Made by a program: the position numbers and the translations under genes. From assembly GCA_028023455.1 (NCBI GenBank), contig JAQFVV010006505.1:372001-436000 (forward strand): DNA of 64,000 bases, given 5' to 3'. Shown here piece by piece: positions 54,180 through 64,000 of this stretch (position 1 is its first letter; the number at the start of each line of letters is the position of its first letter). The stretch is from Epiperipatus broadwayi (taxonomy: Eukaryota > Onychophora > Udeonychophora > Euonychophora > Peripatidae). The notes beneath the pieces were generated by a model. It did not search any database and was not told the DNA's origin. It saw nothing but the letters and a program-made list of their open reading frames with translations.

Positions 54180-55070
54180 ACAAATTAATAGTTTTTATAT
54201 ATTTAAGAATTTTAGAAAGGTTTAGAAGACCAGTTTCATAAGTTAAGATTAGATCAATAAAAGTAGCACCTGTTTCTAATTTATTTTGAGAGCCTTTTTT
54301 AATATAAATTGTTAAAAATAAAACCTGTTCAGAGCAGTTTTCATGATCTAAACTCAGCTTGATCTATAAGTAAATGGTTCTCCATTATTGGAAAATTCTT
54401 ATTAATATTATTTTTTAAATTAGTGGTACTAAATTTTTGGTTCATTCGTAGGTTTATTTGGTTTTAATGCATTTATACAATTACTTTATGCCAAATTTTG
54501 GATAACTTTTTATATGAATACTATTACTGAGTAATTTTGCTAAGTAACTTTAGTTAATAATTTTTTTAGAAACTTTGGAAGTATGCTATCTGACTTTGAA
54601 GTCTTTCCTGATTTGTAACAATCAAGGACAAATTGAAATTCTTCAATATCTATAGATATTATCAGATTGATATTAGAAGATTGTGAATAAGAAATTCTGT
54701 TATAATGATACTTTTCTTAACCTATCAGTCTTGGAGTTAAAATTCTAATCAGTAACAGTGGAAAAAAAATTAGAAAGATTTTTGCATCCACTAAGCTTTT
54801 GTAAAAGTAATTAGGTCTTACAATCAAAACTTATAAAGTTTCATTTCTCCATGGACTGTGCACTTTTTATTCTGGTAACATCCAAGCTATGTATAGGTTT
54901 GTTACAAGTTTCTGGAAATTAGTAGACAGAAATGGGCTGAAAAAAACAGTTTTTGTTTTATTCCATTGCTGTTGATTTGCATGAGGTATAGATTCTCAGG
55001 AAGCTATTATCATGAATTTGTTAAATGTATCATAATAAAAATAAATTAGGGAGATTCTATTAATATTTTT
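54180..55070 (-). pseudogene. Possible old LINE remnant, minus strand
   Basis: On the minus strand near 54690-54560 a frame reads IDIEEFQFVLDCYKSGKTSKSDSILPKFLKK. This resembles the reverse transcriptase finger motif of LINEs (+...E+...+..+K.GKA.G.D.I....LK). Downstream FSNNGEPFTYRSS could correspond to the FP..W+ block. Upstream sequence to about 55060 contains FFSTVTD-like text but many stops. The signal is weak and clade cannot be told. Confidence 0.3.
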
Positions 55071-55074
55071 TTCA

Positions 55075-55785
55075 AGATATCTATAACATAACTAGTCCAG
55101 TTAGTCTTACTTATTTATTCCATTTCAAAATACGATAAACAGAAACGTGAATTATAAGTGTTATTAGACTTGGTTTATGTTGGCTATGGGAAAATAATCT
55201 AATATCAATAGATAAGCAAATAATAGTAAATTATTTTCTGTTTAAAACAAAGCATATAACAAGAGTTGTTTCTGTTTCCCAATCTAACTGAATGGATTGA
55301 GTCTTCTCATTTGGCATTATAAACTATATGCATATTGTTTAAATCCATCCTTTCTAAATATTGACAGTCTATCTGTTCCTTATTTGTATATTCCCAAATT
55401 CTACTATAAAAATTGAATCTCTTATAAAGTCAGTAGGTGTAGAAAAATCTGAAAGAAGAGTGTATGACCACTTGGTGTGGGTGTGTGTGTAAATATTGAA
55501 TACGTAACAAATTATTTATCTGAATGGTGATTGCAGTGTGATGTTGCTTGCTTTAAAAGATGAAAATAGTAATATCATGTTTAGTTGGCTTACCATGCAA
55601 GTAGCGTGCATTAGTTTATGAAACAAATGTCTCCACATAGAATCTAGACTTCATCTTGACATACTCTGTTTATAGATTCAAAATTATGAAAATATTTCTT
55701 ACTTATTTTATATAGACTTCAGACAAATAAAAATATGTTTTATATCATTTATTCATCTTATATTCACATACAAATCATTCTATTG
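55075..55785. other. AT-rich stretch, no recognised feature
   Basis: Nothing recognised. Confidence 0.4.
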
Positions 55786-55799
55786 TAAAATCATTTATC

Positions 55800-56212
55800 T
55801 ATATATAAGGGATTCGAACTCAGATTTTCATACGACTCTCAACTCTCCATGCCATCTCATACTGCTGACCCACCTGATCACACACGTGTTGAAAAGATAA
55901 ATAATCACCAATATATATATTTCATGCTAAACCAGGAATCATCAGTTGGTCCAGATTACTATCTCCACACATATATACAATCAGTGCTCAGCTTTATATT
56001 AAGATATGTGTGGAGATAATAACTGACGAATACTGTTTTAGCATGAAATACGTATATTGGTGATTATTTATCTTTTCAACATGTGTGTAATCAGGTGGAT
56101 CAGCAAGATGAGATGGCTTGGAGAGTTAAGCGTCTTGTAAAAGTCTGAGTTCGAATCCCTTATATATTACATTATATGTGCAGGTGTGTGTGAGCCTGTA
56201 CAGTGTATTAAA
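55800..56212. mobile_element. Family C foldback C5 with 14-bp TSD
   Basis: TAAAATCATTTATC at 55786-55799 and 56213-56226, perfect. A minus arm (55800 to about 56005) and a plus arm (about 56008-56212) meet near GCTTTATATTAAGATATG. Both tRNA-like ends carry the B box GTTCGAATCCC / GGGATTCGAACTC. The minus arm ribozyme keeps CTGATGA, GAA and ACCAA/TTGGT with helix III ATATATAT, but stem II is damaged. The plus arm lost the stem I strand by deletion. Confidence 0.88.
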
Positions 56213-56229
56213 TAAAATCATTTATCGAA

Positions 56230-56808
56230 AATGTGAGTTGTATTATCAATAAACACCAGATAGATAGTCGTGGCAACAAATATTTAATAACATGACAAGA
56301 CACATTTTCTCGGTATTTTTAAAACTAAGTTTGTCTTTCAGTAAATGTAACGGCAATAATGACGTACTGCGCATGTATATGAAATGTTACGTAGGTATTT
56401 GTTTGTTTTTAAAACCCAGTGTTTTCAAAATAATAACACATATTGTAATTTGTTTTTTTCTTCGTTTGTTTTCCTTAATGAATGTATTTGAACAAGTTAT
56501 ATTTAAAAAACCACTTTTTTCTAAAGATAAAGAAGCACAGATTTCATTAATAACAATTTGAAAATGAATTGATAAATGGTTTATAATATTAATAATTTAT
56601 TCTTCAAAAAATAAAAGTACTTTTTACTTATAAAAATAAACTTTGCAAGTGTATTGTTAATATTTACATATTTAAACATTAGTTGTAAAGAAATTACTCA
56701 TATAAACATACAATATATATGTTAATAATTTTTAATTCAGAAGGTAATCAGCCTTCGACATGCGAAAACTGCGCTTGTAAATTACATTGTTATTAAATAT
56801 ACATGTCT
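56230..56808. other. AT-rich stretch, no recognised feature
   Basis: An 89-residue hydrophobic frame at 56292-56561 has no motif or homologous copy here, so no gene is called. Confidence 0.35.
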
Positions 56809-56820
56809 ATGAATATATAA

Positions 56821-57542
56821 CCAATAAATATCACATGATCACCATTTCCTACGCTTGCTTATAATTGTTATTAATACAGACAAAACGTATTGCCACTCAG
56901 TGCAAACCAAAGTAATCAATGGATGCCAGAAGGTTTGTGCATAAAATCCCTATCTAATGCCTACTCATCCAATATCCCCAGACTAGTTTCTGGCTTGTGA
57001 CCTTCATCAGTGATTAACCTTGGATCTGAGAGCACTGCACCTAGATCTTAGGATTGAATGCAACTCTCCACGTATTGATAGTTTTGCCTGTTTTAATAAC
57101 AATTATAAGCCTGCATAGGAAACGGTGATCATGTGATGTTTATTGGCTTAAAACCAATCCTGCCTAATAGGATAGTGGTGGCTGTGGTTATTAAAGAACC
57201 AAAGTCACCAAATGTATAGGTACTGAACTGAGTTCAGACCTGTATGACTCTATAAGCTATGACCTTGGATTGAAAATATTACAGTGCTTTCAATTTAAGA
57301 CTCATAGTTTTGTAGTTAAGTAGAGATAAAAAATGGCTCTGGAGGGTTGCCTTAGATCCTAAGATCTAAGTACAGTGCTCTCAGATCCAAGGCTCTTCAC
57401 TGATTAAGGCCACAAGTCAGAAACTAGTCTGGGAATATTGGATGAGTAAGTACTAGATGGGGATTTTATGCACAAACCTTCTGGCATCCACTGATTACTC
57501 TGGCTTGCACTGAATGGCAATATATATAAGGAGTTTTGTCTG
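56821..57542. mobile_element. Family A foldback A11 with 11-bp TSD
   Basis: TGAATATATAA at 56810-56820 and 57543-57553. Minus unit 56821 to about 57060, a short reversed joint (CTCCACGTATTGATAGTTTTGCC), then a long plus unit to 57542 ending AAGGAGTTTTGTCTG. The minus ribozyme has an intact core with weakened stem I; the plus ribozyme has CTGATTA. Confidence 0.87.
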
Positions 57543-57559
57543 TGAATATATAATGTGTT

Positions 57560-57776
57560 TGTATGTGCACATGTATATAAATTGGAAAATCCAGTTAGCA
57601 CTGTATATTTGGTCTACCTTCTTATTAATGTTACTACTATAGATAAATACATGTAAAGAAATTATAACATAATCTAACAGTTATTTTGTTGAGGAAAAAA
57701 TGACTTTAATTGGACCAAGGATGTGGGATTTGATTGAATGTCAGAATGAAATATTGTAATTTTTATATAAAAAATG
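57560..57776. other. AT-rich spacer, no recognised feature
   Basis: Short unassigned stretch between A11 and C6. Confidence 0.4.
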
Positions 57777-57793
57777 TTATTAATAATTTATTG

Positions 57794-58118
57794 TAATTAA
57801 AGGGGATTTGAATCCAGGCTTTGAAGCTCCCTACAATCATCCACTCTATCCAATATAACCAATACACATGACCACATACATGTGGAAAAGGTAAATGATC
57901 TTTAGTATGTGTTGGAGATGATGATCGTACCAACTGATGAGTGCTGGTTCAGAATTAAATATGTATATGGAGATCATTTATCTTTTTTCACATGTATGCA
58001 ATCACGTATGTTGGTTATATTGAATAGAGTGGATGGCTGTAGGGAACTTGAAAGTCTGGGTTCAAATCCCATTTAATTAGATCTAGATTAAATATATACA
58101 TCATAATTGCATTTTAAT
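57794..58118. mobile_element. Family C foldback C6 with 15-bp TSD
   Basis: ATTAATAATTTATTG at 57779-57793 and 58119-58133, perfect. The short minus head (GGGGATTTGAATCCAGGC...CATGTGGAAAAGGTAAATGATC) is followed by a plus body with CTGATGAGTGCTGGTTCAG and the tRNA-like end GGTTCAAATCCC. GAA is replaced by TAA, so the ribozyme is dead. Confidence 0.87.
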
Positions 58119-58151
58119 ATTAATAATTTATTGATAAGTGCTATTAATGTC

Positions 58152-58375
58152 ATTTATCATATAATACTAAATTGTCCAAACACTTTACTACTGTTACACA
58201 ATGCTTTATTCGCCATCTTTCCTTACAGTTTACAGTTTCGATTGCCCCAGAAATCTTCTTCAGAACTTTATATCTCCTAACCTCAAACTGTAAACTGTAA
58301 GAAAGGGTGGTGAATAAAGCATTGTGTAACAGTAGTAAAGTGTTTGGACAATTTAGTATTATATGATATACATTT
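58152..58375. mobile_element. Family E palindrome E4
   Basis: Arms ATCATATAATACTAAATTGTCC...CTTACAGTTTACAGTTT and complement (58156-58235 and 58285-58372). The ~50-base loop contains, on the minus strand, CTGAAGA, extra A, stem GATT/AATC and GAAAC. Compared with GACT/AGTC in E1-E3, the stem II pair C-G has become T-A, a compensatory change. Confidence 0.72.
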
Positions 58376-58379
58376 GGCA

Positions 58380-58922
58380 ATGCAATAAGAAAGAGTAGAT
58401 GTCATTTTAGTCAAAATTTTATATAAAATAATTGATTTAAAAATTCTATTTTAAAACTTACATACCAAAATTTACAATTTAAAATGCATAACTTTAAAAA
58501 TGTTTTACATTTTTCAAGTAATAATATTTTCTCACCTTTATCATTTTTTAATGCTTTGTTAGCTTTATGGCGTATATAATATTTTATCTTTATTATTATA
58601 TAGTCTAATGTTATTGTGAAGCTTGTATCTTTAACTAAATGTATCAAAATATTAGTATTATATATAGTTATTAGATTTTATCAATAGCAAGCAGTGAAAC
58701 ATTAATAAGTGGCTACTTTTATTTTTTTTATCTTATGAAATCCAAACTAATGTTTGAAATATAAATCCATTCATAAGATTTTGTGCTTACCTAATAGATG
58801 TGAAACTGAATTCGCAATCAGGTATTTCTTATGGCACATGCAAGCACCTTTAACATTTAGTAAAAACTGACTATATTAACAAAAGTATTGTGCTCGTCTT
58901 ACTCGTAACTCACAATTTAAGA
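58380..58922. other. AT-rich stretch, no recognised feature
   Basis: The minus frame at 58411-58647 is lysine/isoleucine-rich without motif. Confidence 0.4.
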
Positions 58923-58927
58923 TAGTT

Positions 58928-59365
58928 AGAATAATATATGCACAACATTTCAAGAGGTTTTCGTCTCCCCTCTTCTTCAGGTGTTGCTAGCCTAACCAAT
59001 GACTTTGTTCTTAGGAAAAGGAGGAGAAATCAGGAGAAACCTCATAGATAAGTATATGAAATTACTACAGACTGCTGCCTTTGGCAGACTGGTTCAGTTG
59101 GTTATAGCATTATCTTAAAATTCAATACTCAAGAATCTAAGGATCCAAGTTCAAATCACATGCCTAGTAGTGTCACTGGTCAGGCCAGCAACACCTGAAG
59201 AAGAGAGGAGACTAATACTTCTCGAACCAACCTGTTTGATGTGCTATTACTAACAGCTGAATGTATTTGGAATATTTAAATACAGTTAATTTTTTCTAAA
59301 GACATTCAATACACATATTAGATGATGGAAATAGTCCAATATAAAAATATAACTTATTGTAGTTG
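58928..59365 (+). mobile_element. Family B element with inverted head
   Basis: A ~70-bp minus head (CACAACATTTCAAGAGG..CTCCCCTCTTCTTCAGGTG) is joined to a plus body: GTTCTTAGG, the tRNA-like segment at 59075-59165, CCTGAAGAAGAGAGGAG...CTTCTCGAA, TTTGATGTGCTATTAC and AGTCCAATATAAAAATA. No endonuclease frame in this copy. Confidence 0.72.
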
Positions 59366-59369
59366 TTAA

Positions 59370-59925
59370 TACTATAATTTGCAACTGTTTGTTTTAAATT
59401 ACATTTCGAATTCGTCTCGTCTCCTATCGTAAGGATTAAAACTGTGAGAAAAATAAAAAATTATAATTATATCATTAAAGTAGTAATTTACCAAAAAGCT
59501 TAATTATGTTTTGATGTTTAAAATCAATTCTACCGCGTGATTATTTTGTTACCAGAAGCGGCTGTCAAATCTTACATTTTTAGGAAAGTGTGTTTACTAA
59601 ATATGAACAAAGGAAATGTTTGCAGCCTGTAGGTTTTATAATCCCAGAATATTTATAAAGTGATTTTAAGCAGCATTTCTTCACAGTCCGACAGATTTCT
59701 CAAGATTAAAATGAAGATTTTAATTTCTAGGCAGTTTGATTACTTCTCTTTAAAAAGTGAAAAGAAAAAAAATGTAAACAAATAAATACGGATGAAACTC
59801 GAATTGATAACCGACAGCAAACTACTCTTAATAAGAATTATTAAATATAATCACTTAAAGAATATTTTGCGTTAAAAAAATACGATTTAATTGATGAATT
59901 ATAAATGCAAATTTAAATTGAAATC
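59370..59925. other. AT-rich stretch, no recognised feature
   Basis: Nothing recognised. Confidence 0.4.
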
Positions 59926-59929
59926 CGTG

Positions 59930-60345
59930 TGTTTTCCTGAAGATTTGTGATGATGGTGTTTTAGTTGTATTTATATGTTGGACTATTTCCATCATCTAAT
60001 GTCTTAAGAAAAATTTAACTTTATTTAGATATTCCAAATACATTCAACTGTTAGTAATAGCACACAGGTTAGTATATGCACAACGTTTTGAGAGGTATTA
60101 TTCTCCCCTCTTCTTTAGCTGTTTGTGGTCTGACCAATGACAGTAATAGCATGGGAATCGAACTTGGACTAGCATGGGAATCGAACTTGGACACTTAGAT
60201 TTTTGAGTATTGAATTTTACTCTTCTTCGGGTGTTGCTGGCCTGACCAGTGACAGTACTAGCATGGGAATCGAACCTGGACCCTTGATTCTTTGACTATT
60301 GAATTTTAAGGTAGCACTCTAACTGGAGTGAGCCATCCTGCCAAA
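59930..60345 (-). mobile_element. Family B element with internal tandem duplications
   Basis: Minus copy of the B 3' region from CCTGAAGATTTGTGATGATGG... inwards to GGAGTGAGCCATCCTGCC. The block AGCATGGGAATCGAACTTGGAC (B box) is tandemly repeated at 60148-60190, and the ~110-bp segment from the hammerhead-like stem to the B box is duplicated at 60220-60290. Confidence 0.72.
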
Positions 60346-60494
60346 ATTTCAATCCTACAAAAATTTTCTGTGCTGTAACTCATCATCAATAACTAATTCT
60401 TGTAAACAAATATAATGGCAAAAAATGAAACACACTAAAAAGAATGAAAAAAAAAAGGATTTGAGTCAGAATTGTCCGTCATTAAAACAGCAGC

Positions 60495-60705
60495 AAAATA
60501 TCCATGTAGTAGTGTCACCTAGTGCAGACCATAGTAATGAATGGATGCTAGGGGGCTTCTGCATAAAATTGCTATCTAGTGCCTACTTATCCAATATCCT
60601 CAGATTATGTTATAGTGTGTGGCTTTCATCAGTGAGAATCCATTTGTTACTGGGGCTTGGATTGGGTAACCCTACTCTATGGAGAATTTGCTACTATTTT
60701 AACAT
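60495..60705 (-). repeat. Degenerate family A fragment A12
   Basis: TAGTGTCACCTAGTGCAGACC, CTATCTAGTGCCTACTTATCCAATATCCTCAG, GTGTGGCTTTCATCAGTGAGAATCC and a short plus terminus CTCTATGGAGAATTTG. Core CTGATGA is kept but GAAAC is lost. Confidence 0.65.
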
Positions 60706-60709
60706 ATTG

Positions 60710-61140
60710 CACAAACTTAGAAAATGTGATCAGATAATGTTTTAATTAATAGTCATGTAACTAAAAGAGGGAAATTTGATTACAAAAACACACAATTCTA
60801 TTGAGATGCACTTAATGCAGAGATCGTAGATAGCACATTTGGTGCATGATGATTGATCACTATATTAAGAGACTAACTGAAGACAGTAATGTAAAAAATA
60901 CAAATGTAGTGAGAAAGAACAAAATGATATGTTAATTGCCATGTGTTAATTGTGTAGATAAGAAGTGGTTAACCTAGAGGACATGTACCAAATGTTGTGC
61001 ATTGTAGGAGTACATTTGATGGATTGGACCTCTGCTTATAAAAATAAAAAGCAGGACTGAAACTTATAAAATAATATTATAATCAGAAACAATTTTATTA
61101 AACTCAGAAGAAAAAGAATCAAATTTAATGAGTCACAAAA
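60710..61140. other. AT-rich stretch, no recognised feature
   Basis: Nothing recognised. Confidence 0.4.
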
Positions 61141-61144
61141 AATA

Positions 61145-61385
61145 ATTGTTCCATGTTTGTTCATAATGTTGCCTTTTATATGTAAAATTTAAAATAATCG
61201 ATTTAAAACAAAACTGAAACAGACAATGTTCTATAAATAAAAAAATTATTTAATATATCCCTCCAGATTTTATTGTAATAGGTTTAATCATTTTTGGATT
61301 CATGTATGTATTTTATTTATTATATTTATTGTAATGTAATGCAAATAATGTCCACAGAATGGAGTTGCTGTAGAATAGCTGGAGA
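61145..61385. repeat. Family G foldback, left part
   Basis: A minus head (61150-61235) and plus start (61310-61385, ATTGTAATGTAATGCAAATAATG...GTAGAATAGCT). The plus part is interrupted by the LINE fragment and resumes at about 62105. Confidence 0.65.
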
Positions 61386-61388
61386 TTG

Positions 61389-62105
61389 CAGTTTGTGGAT
61401 AATAAGAAAATAGCCAAAATAGTATTTAATTTGGTTATGAGTAAAGGACAGGCAACAAAATGAGTAAGGTGGGATGACTGTGTTAGGAAAATTGTTGAGT
61501 GTTATAGTGGCAAAGAATGGGATAGAAGAATAGATGCATTAATAAAAAATAGGTATCTGGAAAGATAGAAAACTATTATGGAGAGTAAAAAGAGTTTAAA
61601 TATATATAGAAATAAACTGAATATTGGATTTAAGTTAATTTATGATAATAGCAAGGAAAGTAGTTTACTATTTAAGGCTCAAACAGGATCATTAGCACAA
61701 GGGAATATACAGATAAATGGAGAAATGTAGGTGATTTACTCTGCAAGTTATGTAAGGGAGGTATGGAAAATATTAGGCATCTGTTAATTGAATGTAAAGG
61801 GTACTAGTAATGATGTTGTTGGAGAATAAATATAAACAAAGTGATTTATACAGAAAGTGGATTCTTGATTTTTATGCCAGGTTTGGAAAAGGATAAGAAG
61901 AATCTAGATATAAAAGCCATAGAGTGGACACAGATGATGTTGCAGAAATGGGATGGAGCAGGATAGAGAAGAAATGAGAAAAAAACTTAGGATGGTGAAT
62001 AGAAAAGAAAGATATGGTGGTCAACAGGTTTCTCTGGGCACAGCAGCTGAGAGAATCCTGATGTTGGTAAAGGAGCAGTCACATCATATCACAACAACAC
62101 CACAA
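61389..62105 (+). pseudogene. LINE 3' fragment, third copy, nested in family G
   Basis: Collinear with 12320-13042: TTGCAGTTTGTGGATAATAAG, GGTGGGATGACTGTG, the C-terminal knuckle region (ATTAGGCATCTGTTAATTGAATGTAAAG) with a deletion after it, and the end GGTTTCTCTGGGCACAGCAGCTGAGAG with a TCACATCATATCACAAC tail. It is more diverged than the 44.7-kb copy. It splits a family G repeat, so G was there first. Confidence 0.8.
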
Positions 62106-62242
62106 TATGATTTTGAAAACAGAAACATATTGATAAGATTCCAATAAGGAATGAAAGCTAGGTTGATATATCAAACATTTTTATTTATTTATAGTGAGTT
62201 GTCTGTTTCAATTTTCTTTTAAATTGATTATTTTAAATAATT
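62106..62242 (+). repeat. Family G repeat, right part
   Basis: ACAATATGATTTTGAAAAC, TTGATAAGATTCCAATAAGGAATGAAAG, GTGAGTTGTCTGTTTCAATTTTCTTTTAAATTG. Continuation of the unit interrupted at 61385. Confidence 0.7.
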
Positions 62243-62244
62243 TA

Positions 62245-62735
62245 ATATATAAAAAGGCACTTTTATTTTGTGAGGTCCCCATTAAGATTTATTAGTACTA
62301 TTTCTATATATAAAAAAAAAAAACAATCATGAAATTTAATACCATACAATTTTTCTGGAAGCAATTATCTATGCATACTATTGCTAAAATCAATTAATTA
62401 TAACGTTTAAAGATTTTTGTACATTGATGCATAGAATTAAATTGGAAAAAAATATCGAAATTGAAAAAAATAATTGAAAATTTTTATTTAAAATATAATC
62501 GAACTTCTAAGTCTATCATTAAAACCAATTTGGTGCTGAAAATATTTATAACCAAAATCCCTCATATAAGACTTTATGACTTTCTGTTTTATTTATGATC
62601 AAAGGATGTATGAAGATGTACTCATAAATAACTGGAATTGTATAATAAAACGTTTTTTGAGGCATTTTTTCATATGAGAGAAATTTTAAAAATCACATGA
62701 AGTGAGATCTAGGAATATGGCTGATAAATAAGCCT
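62245..62735. other. AT-rich stretch, no recognised feature
   Basis: Nothing recognised. Confidence 0.4.
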
Positions 62736-62747
62736 GATCATGCTAAA

Positions 62748-62859
62748 AAAAATTTTTTCTCTCATGAGTCATAGCATCAGACGGGAAGCGAAACCGCTAA
62801 CCCGGGACAACTGCTTATAAAGCAGCCACTGCTGACCTCTCGACTACCAATGTTTGACT
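62748..62859 (-). repeat. Short tRNA-like SINE, copy 9, with 11-bp TSD
   Basis: Minus copy: CATTGGTAGTCGAGAGGTCAGC, hairpin with TTTATAA loop, GGTTTCGCTTCCC, GATGCTATGACTCATGAG, oligo(A). ATCATGCTAAA flanks it at 62737-62747 and 62860-62870. Confidence 0.87.
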
Positions 62860-62870
62860 ATCATGCTAAA

Positions 62871-64000
62871 TTAATCAATAATTGTTTCACACTCAATGTC
62901 TTGTGCAACGCAAGTTGCATTGTCATGATGAAGCTTGCATTCCTCATTTTACCATAAAATGGGACATTTACATTTTACTGTATCACATAAATGTTTCACA
63001 ATTTGCAGATAAAATGTCTGATCATGATAAACTAATTTGAGAAAAAAAATGCCATTTACATTAAAAAACAGTATTGTTTTAACATTGAACTTTACTCACC
63101 ATTAAATTTGACACTTCTACTAAACCATTTGTAAACGTGTTTTTTACAAGATCAACTTACTTGTAATCTGTTTCAAGCATTATTACTGTTTTCCTTAAAG
63201 AAAACAGAATTTCATGTTGTTCCAACTTTTTAGCATTTCAAAAATTGATGACCATTCGATATACACTTTAAGAAAAATGTATTATGTGGTGCCATAATTT
63301 CACCCAATGATATCATTTGGAAGATTGACACAGAAGAGTCTCATCAAGAGGTATGTAGCAGCAGAAGCATATACTACAACATGCATGCATGCCAGAAAAA
63401 TATTCCAGTTATCCCTCGCCTTACATTTCTGAAAGGGTACTGCACTGGAGTTTTTTCCCTTTAAAGTAAAATGACTGTGAAAGATATTATGGTAACAACT
63501 ACTAGTAGTGCACGGGGGTGCAGGTGATATTTTAGGACCAGGCACCAGAACTAAAAGCTGCTGTGTTGCTTTTATCAAGATAATGTTTTTAGAAAAAATG
63601 ACCCAGATTACCCTAAGAAACAGTGTTTACTATACCTTTTCTTAAAATTGCTGTATGCATAAGTAATATTATAAAATTTTTTATTATATTTGAAGGTTTG
63701 TGTTTTTCCCATGCACATACAATTTGTAATTAAATTCTAAGACATTTACTAGGTGAGGGGCCACTTAGATAATTGGTCACTTTTTAGCCTGCTTCCCATA
63801 GCTGGGACACAGAATTATGTCAATCTCAAAGACATTTTGCAACAATAAAAGCAAGACAGGTAAACTTGTAAATAAACGTTTTATTACCAAATATAATTTT
63901 TTAAACTATAAAACTGCTTTTTAAAAGTATTCATATGAAATAGACATTTTTTATAATATATGAATGCTTTACTAAGAATTGCACACAAATTTTAATAGAA
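62871..64000. other. AT-rich stretch to window end, no recognised feature
   Basis: A 92-residue minus frame at 63300-63578 begins with methionine and has a cysteine- and proline-containing start and a hydrophobic patch, but matches no family I know and has no supporting exon or splice context. Left unassigned. Confidence 0.35.

Noticed and set aside
56292-56561. 89-residue hydrophobic frame
   Set aside because: No motif, no neighbouring exon signals, A/T-rich composition alone can give such a frame.
63300-63578. Minus 92-residue frame as a host exon
   Set aside because: No recognisable family, and no splice sites or second exon that I could support.

Overview
The window looks like non-coding, repeat-dominated nuclear DNA of an AT-rich animal, most likely an invertebrate. 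It is A/T-rich throughout, with triplet and dinucleotide microsatellites, class II tRNA-like SINEs, non-LTR retrotransposon remnants and Penelope-like (PLE) remnants. I see no operons, bacterial-style genes or host exons I can defend. Species cannot be named from sequence alone. Every coding remnant I recognise is a broken mobile element.

Layout. 1-200: fragment of a PLE endonuclease end. 1.0-2.0 kb: six ~160-bp satellite units. 2.8-9.8 kb: a short tRNA-like SINE, hammerhead-bearing foldback elements (family A), RTE-type LINE 3' ends, a PLE thumb/GIY-YIG remnant (5.1-5.7 kb) and two palindromic elements (5.75-6.75 kb). 9.78-13.04 kb: the longest element, a broken LINE with APE-type endonuclease, reverse transcriptase, a CCHC-like knuckle and a (TCACA)n-like tail, followed by two RTE pieces in opposite orientations. 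16.0-18.1 kb: two family C elements, a 755-bp foldback with a 13-bp target-site duplication, and triplet microsatellites. 19.5-27 kb: palindromes, a family A element, a Merlin/ISXO2-like transposase fragment, tandem repeats and an RTE 3' end. 27-38 kb: more A, C and D elements, PLE reverse transcriptase and endonuclease remnants. 38.88-39.64 kb: homopolymer-rich, probably unreliable sequence. 39.6-43 kb: a stretch of different composition with short tandem repeats. 43-47 kb: family A and G repeats, LINE 3' end, and a 1.1-kb PLE copy with internal inversion and a 12-bp TSD. 47-64 kb: mostly AT-rich DNA with scattered A, B, C, E, G and SINE copies.

Main discovery candidate. Several unrelated-looking repeat families (A, C and D, with B and E as weaker hammerhead-like cases) carry what folds by hand as a type I hammerhead self-cleaving ribozyme. 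In A, C and D helix III is a tiny self-complementary palindrome (ACUAGU, AUACGUAU, ACCAAUUGGU), the form expected of ribozymes that work as dimers. Copies show compensatory changes in stems I and II. The same families tend to have a 5' inverted head (foldback) and 10-17 bp TSDs without poly(A), and five PLE coding remnants lie among them. The simplest reading is a diverse population of PLE-mobilised, hammerhead-containing non-autonomous retroelements. This rests on reading by eye; covariance-model searches and cleavage data would settle it.
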